A stretch of 64,000 bases of DNA from Pithys albifrons albifrons (Eukaryota > Chordata > Aves > Passeriformes > Thamnophilidae), in assembly GCF_047495875.1 (NCBI RefSeq), contig NC_092471.1:20923809-20987808 (forward strand), read 5' to 3'. Under the pieces are notes generated by a model. It was not told where the DNA came from. It worked only from the letters and a program-made list of their open reading frames with translations, and ran no database searches. Positions within the stretch are counted from its first letter, which is position 1. Each line of letters starts with the position of its first letter. Shown one piece after another: positions 53,901 through 63,488 of the stretch. A program made the position numbers and the translations under genes.

Positions 53901-56502
53901 GAGGGTGCTCCAAGCCTTGTCCAACCTGACCTTGGACACTGCAGCCTCTTCAGGTGAGGTTTGGGACTTTGGGTGCCACGGGCCTGATCCTGCAGCACCT
54001 GAAGTCTCCCAGACTCGTGTGGGTTAGGGTTTGAGAAGCAGTGCAGGCAGTTTGCTGACTCCTCCCACAGCAGAACCTGTGGGACTGTGCCTGGAGAAGC
54101 GGCAGGTGCAGGTGGATCCCCTGTGTCCGTGGGGAGCACCTCCTGCCCACAGGCCAGCCAGCCAAGGTCTCTCCCGCTGGGTTCTGTCTCCCCCCCAGCA
54201 TCCAGGTGTTCCACTGCCTGAAGCACGAGGGCACGGGCGGGCGCACGCTGCTGGTGGACGGGTTCCACGCGGCGGAGCAGGTGCTGCGCCAGGCGCCGGA
54301 GCAGTTCGAGCTGCTCAGCAAAGTGCCCCTGAAACACGAGTACGTGGAGGGCGTGGGGGGCTGCCACAACCACATGATCGGAGTGGGGCCCGTGCTCAAC
54401 GTGTACCCCTGGAACAACGAGCTCTACCTGATCAGGTAACAGCAACACGGGGCCTCTGGCCTATGGGGGGCAAGGGGGGTCTGGTGGTGGTTTTCCAGAA
54501 GTCACTGGGAACTAAAACTGGGTATTTTTGACCCTGTGTTCCTCCCAAGCTGTGCATTCCTGCTTTAGAGGAGCATCAGAACTGTTGATACAAAGGTGGG
54601 TGTGGGTGTTGAGCCCTGATTTTTCACTCCTGGCATCCTGCCTTCAGCTCCCTGCCCTCCATTTGAGAGGCAGGATTCAGATCTTCTCTGGAACAAGGCT
54701 GGAGAAGGGACTGGAGCACAAGTCCTGTGAGGAGAGGCTGAGGGAGCTGGGGGTGTTCAGCCTGGAGAAGAGGAGGCTCAGGGGTGACCTCAGCACTGTC
54801 TGTAACTCCCTGAAGGGAAGTTCTGGCCAGGTGGAGGTTGGTCTCTTCTCCCAGGCACTCAGCAATAGGACAAGGGGGCACGATGGGCTCAAGCTCTGCC
54901 AGGGAAAATTTAAGTTGGAGATCAGAAAAAACTTCTTTGCAGAGAGAGTGCTCAGGGATTGGAATGGGCTGCCCAGAGAGGGGGTGGATTCCCCATCCCT
55001 GCAGGTTTTTCAGCTGAGCTTGGCCATGGCACTGAGTGCCATGATCTGGTAAAGGGACTGGAGTTGGACCAAGGGTTGGACTTAATGATCTCAGAGGCCT
55101 TTTCCAACCCAGTTGATTCTGTGATTCTATGATTGGAGAAGCCCCTAGGAGCTATCCTGGCATGCAGAGAATAGGGAGAGGGCAGACTGGTCCCTTCCAT
55201 GGGAAATTTGGGGTGATTTTTGAAATTGCAGTTTGGCTCAGTGCTGGAGGTTGTCCAGCACTGCTTTGCACTTTTATTCTCAATAACCTTCAATCTCACC
55301 ACGTCCTTCCATGGAAAACCAGGAAGAAGAGCTTTACTCTTGATAGTAGGCTCCTCTTGCTCCTGGTGTTGTGTATTCCCAAAAGTCCTGCTTTTGCAGC
55401 ACAACCTCCCTGGTCATTTCTGCCTCCTCCCTTAAATACTGACTAATCCTACAGGCTCCTGAGGCTCCCTTGGAAGCACCTGGAGCCACACTGGGCCATC
55501 TGTCTCCTTTCCCTGCAGATACAACAACTATGACCGTGCTGTCATCAACACGGTGCCGCACGACGTGGTGCGCCGCTGGTACCACGCTCACCGCACGCTC
55601 ACCACCGAGCTCAGGAGGCCAGAGAATGAGCTGTGGGTCAAGCTGAAGCCAGGCAAGGTGGGACTCGGAGCTGGATCAGTGTGGTTGGCACAGGGAGAGG
55701 GGCAGGGTGTTTCATGGGTGGGCAGATGTCCTGCCACTGAGCTAAAAACTCCACGTGTGGCAGTTTGCCTCTCTGCAGCTTTAAGGTGCTTTAAGGTGCC
55801 TTGTGTCCAGTAGTGACCTCTGTGTGTGTGTGTTGCTGCTGTCCTAAAGGAGTATGAGCTTCCAGGTAAGGCAGAGATGTTTAGTTCAGGCTCTGCCTCA
55901 GAGGAAAGTTAGTCCCAGCTCAGGGAGTGGTGGAAGATCCTTCCATCCGCTGAAATGAGGACCCTCAGGAGCAAAGAGGCTGGAACACGCAATGTTCAGC
56001 CCTTCACTTCTTCCAGGAGAAAAGTTCATTTTGACGGAACTAAGTTACAGTTCTGATGTTATATTTGACCCCTTACATGGGTGAATGACACAGCAGAGGC
56101 AGGAGATTGTGGCTACCCCATCCCTGGAAGTGTCCAAGGCCAGGCTAGACAGGGCTTGGAGGAACCTGGGACAGTGCAAAGTGTCTCTGCCGATGGCAGA
56201 GGGTGGAATGAGAACGGTGGTGAACAGGAGGGTCATGCCCACCATGGCGCACCCTCACCTGCTCTTCCAGTCTCCAGGGATCTCCAGGACCTGTCCTGCC
56301 AGAGGGTCCTGGTCCTGGTCCTGCCTGCTGTGGTTGCCCTCCTCCTGATGACCTTCTCCCTTTCCTGCAGGCCCTGTTTGTGGATAACTGGCGTGTCCTT
56401 CACGGCCGGGAGGCATTCACGGGGTACCGGCAGCTCTGTGGGTGTTACCTGACGAGGGACGACGTGCTGAACACGGCGCGGCTGCTGGGGCTGCAGGCTT
56501 AG
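47794..56502 (+). CDS. TMLHE: Trimethyllysine dioxygenase, mitochondrial (7 coding exons)
   Basis: TMLHE hydroxylates N6-trimethyllysine in the mitochondrial matrix, using 2-oxoglutarate, O2, Fe(II) and ascorbate; this is the first step of carnitine biosynthesis. Coding exons are 47794-47974, 49219-49395, 50164-50443, 51523-51642, 54199-54435, 55519-55657 and 56371-56502. Every junction is GT/AG and the phases join in frame, giving 1266 nt and 421 residues, the same length as the human enzyme. The N-terminus is Arg/Trp-rich like a mitochondrial presequence. The zinc-type N-terminal domain shows LRDHCRSASC. The iron ligands of the HxD...H triad fall at His242/Asp244 (DRHTDTTYF) and His389 (WRVLHGRE), matching the human numbering. 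The C-terminus is DVLNTARLLGLQA. A splice acceptor lies one base before the ATG, so at least one upstream exon exists. Introns carry several CR1 copies. Identification is certain on sequence similarity. Confidence 0.97.
48750..49000 (+). mobile_element. CR1 LINE 3' fragment
   Basis: AGATGGAATATTGGGAAGGA, CAGGCCCTGGCACAGGTTGG, GGAGTGTCCAAGGCCAGGTT and AACCATTCTGGGATGGTTCT. In a TMLHE intron, sense to the gene. Confidence 0.92.
49219..49395 (+). CDS. TMLHE: TMLHE coding exon 2
   Basis: Follows acceptor CTCTGCAG (ends 49218) and stops before donor GTGAGT (49396). Encodes the N-terminal domain with RLDFVWLRDHCRSASCYN, whose clustered Cys/His residues correspond to the zinc site of the BBOX1/TMLHE family. 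Begins with the split Glu codon and ends with the first base of a Trp codon. Confidence 0.97.
49880..49995. repeat. About 33-bp imperfect tandem repeat in TMLHE intron
   Basis: CCCTGAATTTGGAGGGGGTT GCTGCAG-type units recur four times between coding exons 2 and 3, some 170 bases before exon 3. Confidence 0.8.
50164..50443 (+). CDS. TMLHE: TMLHE coding exon 3
   Basis: Follows acceptor TGTCCCAG (ends 50163) and stops before donor GTAACT (50444). Encodes PDGHVTRYGLEWLVKNSYEG through NFLLYGIAFVENV to RISIIR, linking the N-terminal domain to the double-stranded beta-helix core. Confidence 0.97.
50788..50855. repeat. 32-bp direct duplication in TMLHE intron
   Basis: CAGC(C) CCTGGGAGCCAGGGACATCA AA occurs twice in succession, the second copy with one substitution. 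Confidence 0.75.
51523..51642 (+). CDS. TMLHE: TMLHE coding exon 4 (HxD iron-binding motif)
   Basis: Follows acceptor CTTTTCCAG and stops before donor GTACGT (51643). Encodes ETIYGRMWYFTSDFSRGD and DRHTDTTYFQEPC. The His and Asp of HTD (residues 242 and 244) are two of the three Fe(II) ligands. Confidence 0.97.
51726..51860 (+). mobile_element. CR1 LINE 3' fragment
   Basis: TTGGGTGGAGCTTGGAGCAA, TGTCCCTGCCCATGGCAGGG and CAAACCATTCTGTGATTCCA. In a TMLHE intron. Confidence 0.9.
53365..53760. mobile_element. Possible LTR-type repeat remnant in a TMLHE intron
   Basis: TGTGAACACAGACACTTTAG is followed by ACCTTTATTAGAAGCTTCTA, a reverse-strand AATAAAGGT polyadenylation-like site, and by compositionally uniform sequence with a short GGGCCCACCCATAGGGGCC inverted stretch. 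It resembles an old retroviral LTR on the minus strand, but I see no internal gene, no target duplication and no clear family match. Confidence 0.2.
53808..53945 (-). mobile_element. CR1 LINE 3' fragment
   Basis: AATCACAGAATCCCAGAGTG, CCATGGGCAGGGACACCTCC and ACCTTGGACACTGCAG. In a TMLHE intron, antisense. Confidence 0.9.
54199..54435 (+). CDS. TMLHE: TMLHE coding exon 5
   Basis: Follows acceptor CCCCCCAG and stops before donor GTAACA (54436). Encodes IQVFHCLKHEGTGGRTLLVD through HNHMIGVGPVLNVYPWNNEL to LYLIR, part of the catalytic beta-helix. Its GC content and CpG are higher than in the flanking introns. Confidence 0.97.
54655..55137 (+). mobile_element. Longest CR1 LINE 3' fragment of the window
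   Basis: About 480 bases: TTCTCTGGAACAAGGCTGGA, GAGGCTGAGGGAGCTGGGGG, TTCAGCCTGGAGAAGAGGAG, TAGGACAAGGGGGCACGATG, CAGAGAGGGGGTGGATTCCC and a clean tail TTCTGTGATTCTATGATT. The intact CR1 3' terminus indicates insertion by reverse transcription. In the intron between TMLHE coding exons 5 and 6. Confidence 0.93.
55519..55657 (+). CDS. TMLHE: TMLHE coding exon 6
   Basis: Follows acceptor CCCTGCAG and stops before donor GTGGGA (55658). Encodes YNNYDRAVINTVPHDVVRRW through ELRRPENELWVKLKPGK. The exon ends in phase 0. Confidence 0.96.
56095..56220 (+). mobile_element. CR1 LINE 3' fragment
   Basis: GTGGCTACCCCATCCCTGGA, AGTGTCCAAGGCCAGGCTAG and GATGGCAGAGGGTGGAATGA. In the last TMLHE intron, about 150 bases before the final exon. 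Confidence 0.88.
56371..56502 (+). CDS. TMLHE: TMLHE coding exon 7 (last His ligand and stop)
   Basis: Follows acceptor TTTCCTGCAG. Encodes ALFVDNWRVLHGREAFTGYR and the conserved C-terminus ending LLGLQA, with stop TAG at 56500-56502. His389 in VLHGRE is the third Fe(II) ligand; the Arg after it belongs to the 2-oxoglutarate site in this family. Confidence 0.97.
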   Translation, partial: ALFVDNWRVLHGREAFTGYRQLCGCYLTRDDVLNTARLLGLQA

Positions 56503-56506
56503 CCCA

Positions 56507-56735
56507 GCCCCACCTGGGGGAGGGACAGGCAGCCCCCCGGCCCCACCTGGGGGAGGGACAGGCAGCCCCCCGGCCCCACCTCCGAGAGGGACAGGCAGCC
56601 CCCCGGCCCCACCTCGGGGAGGGACAGGCAGCCCCCCGGCCCCACCTCCGAGAGGGACAGGCAGCCCCCAATCCCACTTGTAGGAGGGACAGGCAGCCCC
56701 CGAGCCCCACCTCCAGGGTGGGACAGGAGTGCTGG
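56507..56735 (+). repeat. 33-bp minisatellite, about 7 copies, at the TMLHE stop
   Basis: Units GCCCCACCTGGGGGAGGGA plus CAGGCAGCCCCCCG repeat at 56507, 56540, 56573, 56606, 56639, 56672 and about 56704. The last copies diverge and one is a base short. Two unit types (CTGGGGGAGG and CTCCGAGAGG) alternate. The array begins five bases after the stop codon and so lies in the 3' UTR. Confidence 0.9.
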
Positions 56736-59066
56736 TGCCTCCCCACGTGCTCCAAGCCCTTCGTGCTGGTGCCTCAGACATTGCACATACCTCAGACACC
56801 TCCACCCTCTCCAAGCAGCTCCCAGTGCCTGCTCAGGAGGGGCAGCAGGTGGAAGCCAAAGGTGGTGGGACGTTTATGGGACCACACTGTCTTTGAGCAC
56901 AGGCAGCTCTTGCTGTGTGTGTTCCCTGCCTGGCCTTTGCACTGTGGCTCAGCTGTGGTTAATCCCACCTTAGGAACTGCTCCTCCAAGCAAGTGCCTTC
57001 AGGATTTGGAAGCTTTGCATTATTCCATGTTCAGCCTTTTTTTCTGCTGCCAGATTTAGGGGTTTTTTAGCAGAGCAGAATGTAAATCTTTGGAATCTTC
57101 TCTCTGTCACTGACTCAAACTGTGCTGCCTGAGAGAGTGCCTGGAGAGATCCTGGTGTACTGTGGGCATTTCTGAGGAGGTTTAGGTTAGAGAAGGAAAA
57201 GCGAAGCAGCAAGATCTGCATGTTGAGAAGCAGAGATGACCATGTTAGATGAGAGGTGGAATTCCCACTTTTCCTTGACTTCCAGTACTGCCATGCTGGT
57301 GTTCCCTCTGCTGTTTCCCTGTGTTTGTGTCAGGGGTGAGACTCAACAGTCATAGTATTTGCTGACAAACTTCCCACCGTGCCTTCTCTTCCGTCCTTTC
57401 CTAAGGAATTTGGATGAGGGTCATCACCATGCTGCCTGCTGCACAAACCTGACCCTTTGGGTATATTTTTTTTCCAAAATTCTCCTGTTCTGAAGGTATC
57501 AGAGGTGCCTTTCAGCCCCTGAGAGCTGGGTGGGTAAATTGGGATCTGTCACATTGAAGGGCCACAGAGTAAGGAACAAAAGTAAACCATGTTGTTACAG
57601 GAACATTGGAATATCAGAACCAAGAGGCAATTTTAGGATTGATTATTTTTCATCCTTTTTGGGGTGTTGCCTCTGCCCTGACCAGACCTCCAGGCAGTGC
57701 TGGGTCCCTTCACTCTGGCTGTGCTGTCTGAGCTGCTCTGTGCCCACTGTGCAGGTGCTGAACTTGCTGCCCTCATTTAGTCCAAACACTGAATGTGCAG
57801 ATCCCAGTGCTGAGACACCCCTGAAGCTGCTCTTGGTGTGGACTGAGCTCCCTGGTGTTCCCATTCCTGGTATTCCCAGTGCTTCCCATCTGTAGGGAGC
57901 CTCTGGGAGTCCTCAGAGCTCCAAGGGCTTTCTGAGCCAAGGCTGAGCAGGAGGGTGCCCAGGGGAGTGTGAGGGAGCAAAAGGTGAGCTGCTTGGGCAG
58001 GTCCTGTGAGCCATGGATACAGGCAGGAGCTGGGATTTTTCTTTGGCCTGAGCATTCCTTGCTCAGCCTGCAGCACAGACTCTGGTACTTCTCTAGGTTC
58101 TCCTTTGGTGCCAGTTCCACCTGCACAACTGAGAGGTGAAGTTTCTCAACTCTTCATTGGTCTGTTGAAGCAGCAAAGCCCAGCAGGAACATGTGGTGTC
58201 CTTCACCAATCCCAGCTCCATCTTCCAGAGCTGGTTCCACCCCGTCCTGCTGCTGGAGGGAGAGTGGGTGCCCAAAACAGGCTGTTACTTGCCAAAGGAG
58301 AGGACAAAGGGTTCTTGATCAGTAGTTGGAACCCTCTTTAAATTCTTTGAGAGTATTGAGGGTTCCTGAGTTATTTTTCCTCCATGCCCTTGGAATCTGA
58401 GGGAAACACTCAGGTACTGTGAGACCTTCCCTTGGAGAGATCAGCTTCGCCTTTCCTGACTCAGAATTCCATCTTTGTCAGCTGCAGGCTGGAAATCTGC
58501 TGCTTCTCCATGGCTGGCACAAGGGGGACCCCACCAAAGGGTACTGACACCCCTGTTGTGACAGAGGTGCCTTTGTTACAAGGAGTGTGGTGACTTGGGC
58601 TGTGGTCTGCAGACTCAACCCCTGATGAGCCAGCCCCAAGCCAACCTCCTCCTCACCAGGACCATGTAACCTACCTTGGGGAAAATTGTTCCCACTGAAT
58701 GTAGAAGAAACACATTTTCCCATATTTCAAATCCCCGTGATAAATGGGCAGTGGGGAGAGCTGTGTTTCCATCTTATTTCAACTTTCCCCACTTTCCAAG
58801 AGGGCTGTGTTATTCCTGGGCAGCTTGGGAGCATCCAGACATTCTGTGAAGGAGCAGCACCTGGTGGCAGGTCCCACCTGTCCCACCCAGGTGTTTGTTG
58901 GGCCATATTCTGGAGCAGGGCTGTTGTGACAGCAGGTCAGGGTTTGTAATTCATCTTTTCCACTTCCTTCAGCCAGTAACTGAAGTGCTTGCTCTCCTTC
59001 CCACCACTCTGGGGATTTATTGTATCTGTTTTAAGACTTCTCCAAAACTAAGAAATCAGCTCTTCA

Positions 59067-59072
59067 AATAAA
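59067..59072 (+). terminator. TMLHE: Candidate poly(A) signal of TMLHE
   Basis: AATAAA in an AT-rich setting (CTTCAAATAAATCATTTATA), the first canonical hexamer after the TMLHE stop codon on this strand. Confidence 0.45.
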
Positions 59073-59090
59073 TCATTTATAAATTCATCA

Positions 59091-60939
59091 GCTTAACAAA
59101 GTATTTATTTAAGCACTGATGAACTTGAAAATAATCTGGTTTACCCAGGGAAGGGGGGAGTGCCCATGAGGAGCCATAACCCAGTGCATCCCAGTTGGCT
59201 TTCTCCCTGTCCCTGCTTCCCCTGGCCACACGATGGCACAAGCTGCAAGAAATTAACGTTTAAAAACCACCACAGGTCTCATCCCAGTGCGGCCTCCGAG
59301 CTCTCGGTGGTGCCAGTGCTGTTTGTTCTGTGCTCTCCCCGGTTCTTTGAAGAGGCACAGGAATTGCTGTTCAAAGCCTCTGACTGTGAAGGTTTTTCAG
59401 GAGCTGGGGGATGTGATTGTGGCAAAGAGCGGAGCATGGAGTGGGAATGATGTGAGGGAACTGGAGAGCTCGGCTTGGGGGATCTGAGGTGCCTGGGGGA
59501 AAGCAGAGCTGCTCTGAAGGCAGCTGAGCCCAGCCCAGTCTGGTGGGACCCGGAGGGGAGATGGGAAGGTGTTGCCACGTACCCCAGGATCCTCCATTCC
59601 CATCTGCACATCCAGAGTTCCCCCTTTTATCCCTGGGACAATCTCTCCCTCTCCCTGTGTACCTGAGCAATCCCCCACCCCACACACACCTTCAGCTGCC
59701 TCCACTCACCCTCTGTCCCCTCCAGGCTGCTCCAGTGCCCCCCACATCCCTGTTTGCTCTCTTCTCTCCCCAGGACCCCCATTCCTCCCTTGGGATCCCT
59801 CTCCTTCCCCTTAGCTGTGCAATGCAGTTCCCCCCTCAGCTTTTGGGTCTCTCCAGAGTTCTCAGCCCTGCAGTGAAACCAACTCACCTGCTGGTCCCAT
59901 CAGGCCCCCTCATCTGCCCTCCAGTGTGTCCCAGAGCTTTCTGCCTTCCCCCAGTGCACTCTGGAGCCCCCTGCTCGCTCCCAGCTCTTGGCATTGCTCC
60001 AGTGCAGCTTTTGGTGCATCCCCCTTGGTCTCCTCTGCCTTTGGCTTCTCACAGGACTCAGATAAAACAAAGAAGCTGCTTTGACCCCAGCTGAAATTTG
60101 TTTCCAGTTTTAGCTTCACTCCCCATTTGGGGCTTGGAGCAACTTGGTCCAGCTGAAGGTGTCCCTGCCCATGGCAGGAAGTGGAACAGGATGGGCTTTA
60201 AAGTCCCTTTCAACCCAAACCATTCTGAGATTCCATGGATGTAACAAATTGAGGATCAGTGGGGGAAAGGTAAAGAGTCAGGAGGTGAAAGAAAAGGTCA
60301 GGAAGTGGGAAAAGGAATGGGAAGGTGAGTGTTGGGCTGACCATGACAGTGGGAAGTGCTTTGGAAGTTGGGGTTTGGTTCCCTCCCTGGCTGGTGGCCA
60401 GGGCTCCTGGAGCCAATGGATGCCACCGTGTTGATGTTCTCCAACCACCTTCTCCTAATGCTTCTCCCAGGGCTCTCCTGTCTCAGCATCTGGCTTTGGT
60501 GTTCCATGGGAGTCCGAGGGGTCTGGCTGTGCCCAGCAGGGCAGGAATTCTTCCCAGCACTTGGGGACAGAGCTCAAACCTTCCCCAGCCCCTCATCCCT
60601 CTGCTCCTCAGTCTGGAGGTCACACTTGGTCGCCACGTCCTGATCCCAGGAGTGTCTTAAGCTGAAATCCCCTTTGCAGAAAGCTGGTGGGACATGGATG
60701 ATCGCAGCCCACCTCCAAGAGGTGGAGGGAAAAGCTTCTCCCAGTGGGACAAGTGTTTTGGGGCCAGGCTGAGCCCTCTGAACCGGCCTGGGCGTGAGTT
60801 CCAGCTCCGCTCCGGACCTGAGCTCAGCACACAGGGGTGGGGTGGGATGGGAGCTGTGGGAAAGGGATGGGGACGAACCTGCTGCCCTCGGGGCATGGAA
60901 GTGGGGTGGGATGTCCTCTGTAATTCTCATTCCTGCGGG
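59091..60939. other. Spacer between TMLHE and the Ig-family gene
   Basis: Contains one CR1 fragment (60125-60240) and otherwise unique, C/T-rich sequence (59540-60060). No coding signal recognised. Confidence 0.4.
60125..60240 (+). mobile_element. CR1 LINE 3' fragment
   Basis: GGGGCTTGGAGCAACTTGGT, CCCATGGCAGGAAGTGGAAC and CAACCCAAACCATTCTGAGA. Confidence 0.9.
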
Positions 60940-61130
60940 CCCCCTGCCCTGCCCCGGGAGCCGCCGCTCCCCGCGCGGTGCCAGAGCCACCGCAGGTCCA
61001 CATTCCCAGCCCCGCGAGCGGCCGGTGTGGGACGCGGGGACAGGAGCGGGAGCTGCCACCGCTGCCAGGAAGGCTCCCGGGAAGAGGAGGCGGCACGGAG
61101 GGAGAGGAGCCATCGGCAGGAAAACAGGCT
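60940..61130 (+). promoter_or_regulatory. GC/CpG-rich patch upstream of the Ig-family gene
   Basis: A local rise in CpG (CCGCCGCTCCCCGCGCGG, CCCGCGAGCGGCCGG) 120-300 bases before the leader exon, in otherwise moderate-GC DNA. Could hold the promoter and a first non-coding exon. Confidence 0.35.
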
Positions 61131-61251
61131 GGGAATACCCGCGACATCGCAAATCCTCACGGTACAGCCTCACCTGTTGCTCTCATCTCAGCACGAAATT
61201 CCAGTGGGATGTTTTGAATCAGGACAAGCTGGGGCTGTTTTTTCTTGGCAG

Positions 61252-61306
61252 ATGCTGCTGTGCCGTCCCGCGGAGGTGCTGGGGATCACCGGGGTGCTCC
61301 TCGCAG
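61252..61306 (+). CDS. Signal-peptide exon of an immunoglobulin-superfamily gene
   Basis: ATG at 61252 opens MLLCRPAEVLGITGVLLAG, a short hydrophobic leader, and is cut after one base of a Gly codon by donor CAG|GTGAGG (61307). This phase-1 end matches exactly the phase-1 start of the Ig exon at 63144, the usual arrangement for leader and V-domain exons. TTTTTTCTTGGCAG lies directly before the ATG and would be a good acceptor, so a non-coding exon may precede it in the GC-rich patch at about 60940-61130. Not supported by family-level similarity on its own; the pairing with the Ig exon is the main evidence. Confidence 0.6.
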
Positions 61307-61594
61307 GTGAGGTGGCCCAGGGCAGGGCTGGGCTGGGGGCCGGTGCCGTCCCGGGGGCTCCGCGCCAGCAACTCGCCTGCTCCAAACCCCGCAGAGGCTT
61401 CAGAGCAGCTTCGGAGCAAGCGCGAGGAGCCCTGGGCAAGGCTTTTTAGGTGGGGTAAAAGGCTTTACCTGGAAGGGAAAGGGCTGTGTGTCCAAGGACA
61501 GAGGAGGTGGAAGAGACAGGCACAGCTCCGGGAATAAAAGTCGGCTAGAGGCAGATTTATGCTGGGGCTGATGGAGGCAATGACACAAAACTAT

Positions 61595-61660
61595 GTGTAT
61601 ATATGTTATCATATGTGTGTTTGTGTTAAAATTATATATCTAAAACCACATGATATATGT
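61595..61660. repeat. AT/GT-rich microsatellite
   Basis: ATGTGTATATATGTTATCAT and TGTGTGTTTGTGTTAAAATT, continuing to ATGATATATGTAAA. Confidence 0.7.
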
Positions 61661-61742
61661 AAACCCACAAATTTTATTGCAGTTACACTCATGTGGGCAG
61701 TGTCACTGTGCTCCTTAGATACTCACTGACTGCCTTGAAACA

Positions 61743-61925
61743 CAAATCATAGAATTATGGAATAGTTTGGGTTGGAAGGGACCTTAAAGCCCATCCAGTT
61801 CCACCACTGCAATGGGCAGAGACACCTTCCACCAGCCGAGGTTGCTCCAACCCCTGTCCAGCCTGGCCTGGGACACTTCCAGGAATGGGGCAGCCACAGC
61901 TTCTCTGGGCCTCCTGTGCCAGTTC
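61743..61925 (-). mobile_element. CR1 LINE 3' fragment
   Basis: AATCATAGAATTATGGAATA, GGGTTGGAAGGGACCTTAAA and GGGGCAGCCACAGCTTCTCT. Confidence 0.92.
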
Positions 61926-62849
61926 CAAATGTACAGATATTTTCAGGATGAGCATCTAAAATAGAAAGGAAAACCATTACCCTATACCTCAATTTGGGAT
62001 GGTGTCAGTGAGCTCTGAGGGTCTGTAAGGTGAGCTCTGGCCATTAAAGATTCCTGGGATGAATGTTCTCTCTTTCTTTCAGCTCATGCTTCTGCATGTT
62101 GTGTATAAGTGTTTTCCCAGAGAAAAAGAATTTTTAGTCATTAAATCGTTGTCTGTCCCTCCACATCTGCAGTTTGGGGGACAGGAAGGCACAAAAATAG
62201 CTGATTTTAAAGATCATAAGAATGAGAAAATCAGGTGAACTTGATTTACCTGGTTTGTTCCACCTATTTTCTTTCCCACCTATCCTGTGAAATCCCCAGG
62301 GACAGACCCTGGTGGGAGCAGCTGGACAGTCTCAGGGCTGTTTGCTGTCTCTGCAGGTGCAGTGGGAATGCAGGTGAACAGCTGCTTATCAGGGCAGGAG
62401 CTGAGACACAGGAAGAGCAAACATGGGCTGTGTAGCCTGCGAGAATCCCACCTGTGAGAACTCCTGCCCCTCACTGCCAGGCTCCAGGGCTCGGGAAGAT
62501 GTTCTCATGCCATCCTATTTGTTGGGAAATGTGGCTGTGGGTGTTTGGGGTCAGGTGTCTGGAGATGCACTGGCATCTCTCCCTTTCCCTTTTCTCTTCC
62601 CTTTCCCTCCCTTACCCTCACAGTTTGATTTTTTAAAGAATCCACTTTACAAGGCCAGGCTGCAGCAGTGATTTCTGCCCAGCTTTCCTAGAATCTTAAT
62701 TTTTTGGAGGGGGGATGTGACCTTGCCACAGCAGGTCCTCCTGAAGTCCTTGAGCACTTTTTGCAGCCCAAGTGATGACAAGCCCAGTAATTCTGGTGAG
62801 ACCGCGGCATCCCCCACTGTGGGAGTGTGTGGACATGCTCATCCCCAAA

Positions 62850-63002
62850 CAACACCAGGGATTCTGTGGCTGCCCCATCCCTGGAAGTGTCCAAGGCCAG
62901 GCTGTACAGGGCTTGGAGCAACCTGGGCTGGTGGAAGGGGAGTTGGAATGAGATGAGCTTTGAGGTCACTTCCAACCCAAACCATTCCAGATTCTATGAA
63001 TT
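62850..63002 (+). mobile_element. CR1 LINE 3' fragment
   Basis: GGCTGCCCCATCCCTGGAAG, CCAGGCTGTACAGGGCTTGG and CATTCCAGATTCTATGAATT. Confidence 0.9.
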
Positions 63003-63055
63003 GGGAATGAGCCATCGAAATTAGATTGGGATGATCAAACCTCAAGTAAGAGAAG

Positions 63056-63125
63056 CCAGTTCCACCCCTCTGCCATAGGCAGGGACACCTTCCCCTAGAC
63101 CAGGTTGCTCCCAGCCCCGTTCCCA
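63056..63125 (-). mobile_element. Short CR1 fragment at the Ig exon acceptor
   Basis: GCCATAGGCAGGGACACCTT and CCCCTAGACCAGGTTGCTCC. It lies just 18 bases before the splice acceptor of the Ig exon and in inverted orientation to the copy at 62850. Confidence 0.8.
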
Positions 63126-63143
63126 CCCCTCTCCCTCCCCCAG

Positions 63144-63488
63144 GGCTGCTGGTGCCGTTGCCTCGGGCTGTGGAAGCTGCAGGACCCCCCCAGCGAAGAG
63201 CTGCAGCTGTGGGTTCCTCCGTGCTGCTCCCTGGGCTGGATAACGTCACCCACAGCCATTCCACACGGTGGGAATACCTCAATGGCACCAGCTCCCACAC
63301 CATCCTGCAGCACAACAGGGGGTCTCACACCTCGGCCATCCACGTGCCCTATGTGGGACGAGCTGTTTTCCATCCATCCAATGGATCTCTCCTGCTGGAG
63401 GATGTCCAGGAAAGTGACAGTGGCATCTACAGGGTGACTGTCAATGAGGAAGGCAGAGAGAGCCTGGAAATCCTGCTGGAAGTCCTCA
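63144..63488 (+). CDS. V-type Ig domain exon, CD2/SLAM/HEPACAM-like (gene continues beyond window)
   Basis: Flanked by acceptor CTCCCTCCCCCAG and donor GTGAGT (63489), phase 1 at both ends, as in Ig-domain exons. The 115 codons give an Ig V fold: VGSSVLLP (B strand), TRWEYLNG (C strand Trp), ILQHNRG, then GRAVFHPSNGSLLLEDVQES and DSGIYRVTVNEE (E-F strands with the D-x-G-x-Y signature). The positions of both canonical disulphide cysteines are non-Cys (LLPG and YRV), as in the N-terminal V domains of CD2, CD48, CD244 and other SLAM relatives and of HEPACAM. Three N-glycosylation sequons (NVT, NGT, NGS) fit an extracellular receptor. The C2 domain, membrane segment and tail must lie past 64000. 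Family placement is by pattern; a CEACAM-like receptor is an alternative. Confidence 0.75.

Larger units (their letters stand above)
56503..59090 (+). other. TMLHE: 3' UTR of TMLHE
   Basis: Follows the TAG stop. The first plus-strand AATAAA I find after the stop is at 59067-59072, giving a UTR of about 2.6 kb. It begins with a 33-bp minisatellite and otherwise is unique sequence without CR1. The end is inferred from the signal alone. Confidence 0.45.
61307..63143 (+). other. Intron between leader and Ig exons
   Basis: A stretch of 1.8 kb with an AT/GT-rich microsatellite (61595-61660) and three CR1 fragments (61743-61925 minus, 62850-63002 plus, 63056-63125 minus). The last abuts the 3' splice site of the Ig exon. 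Confidence 0.55.
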
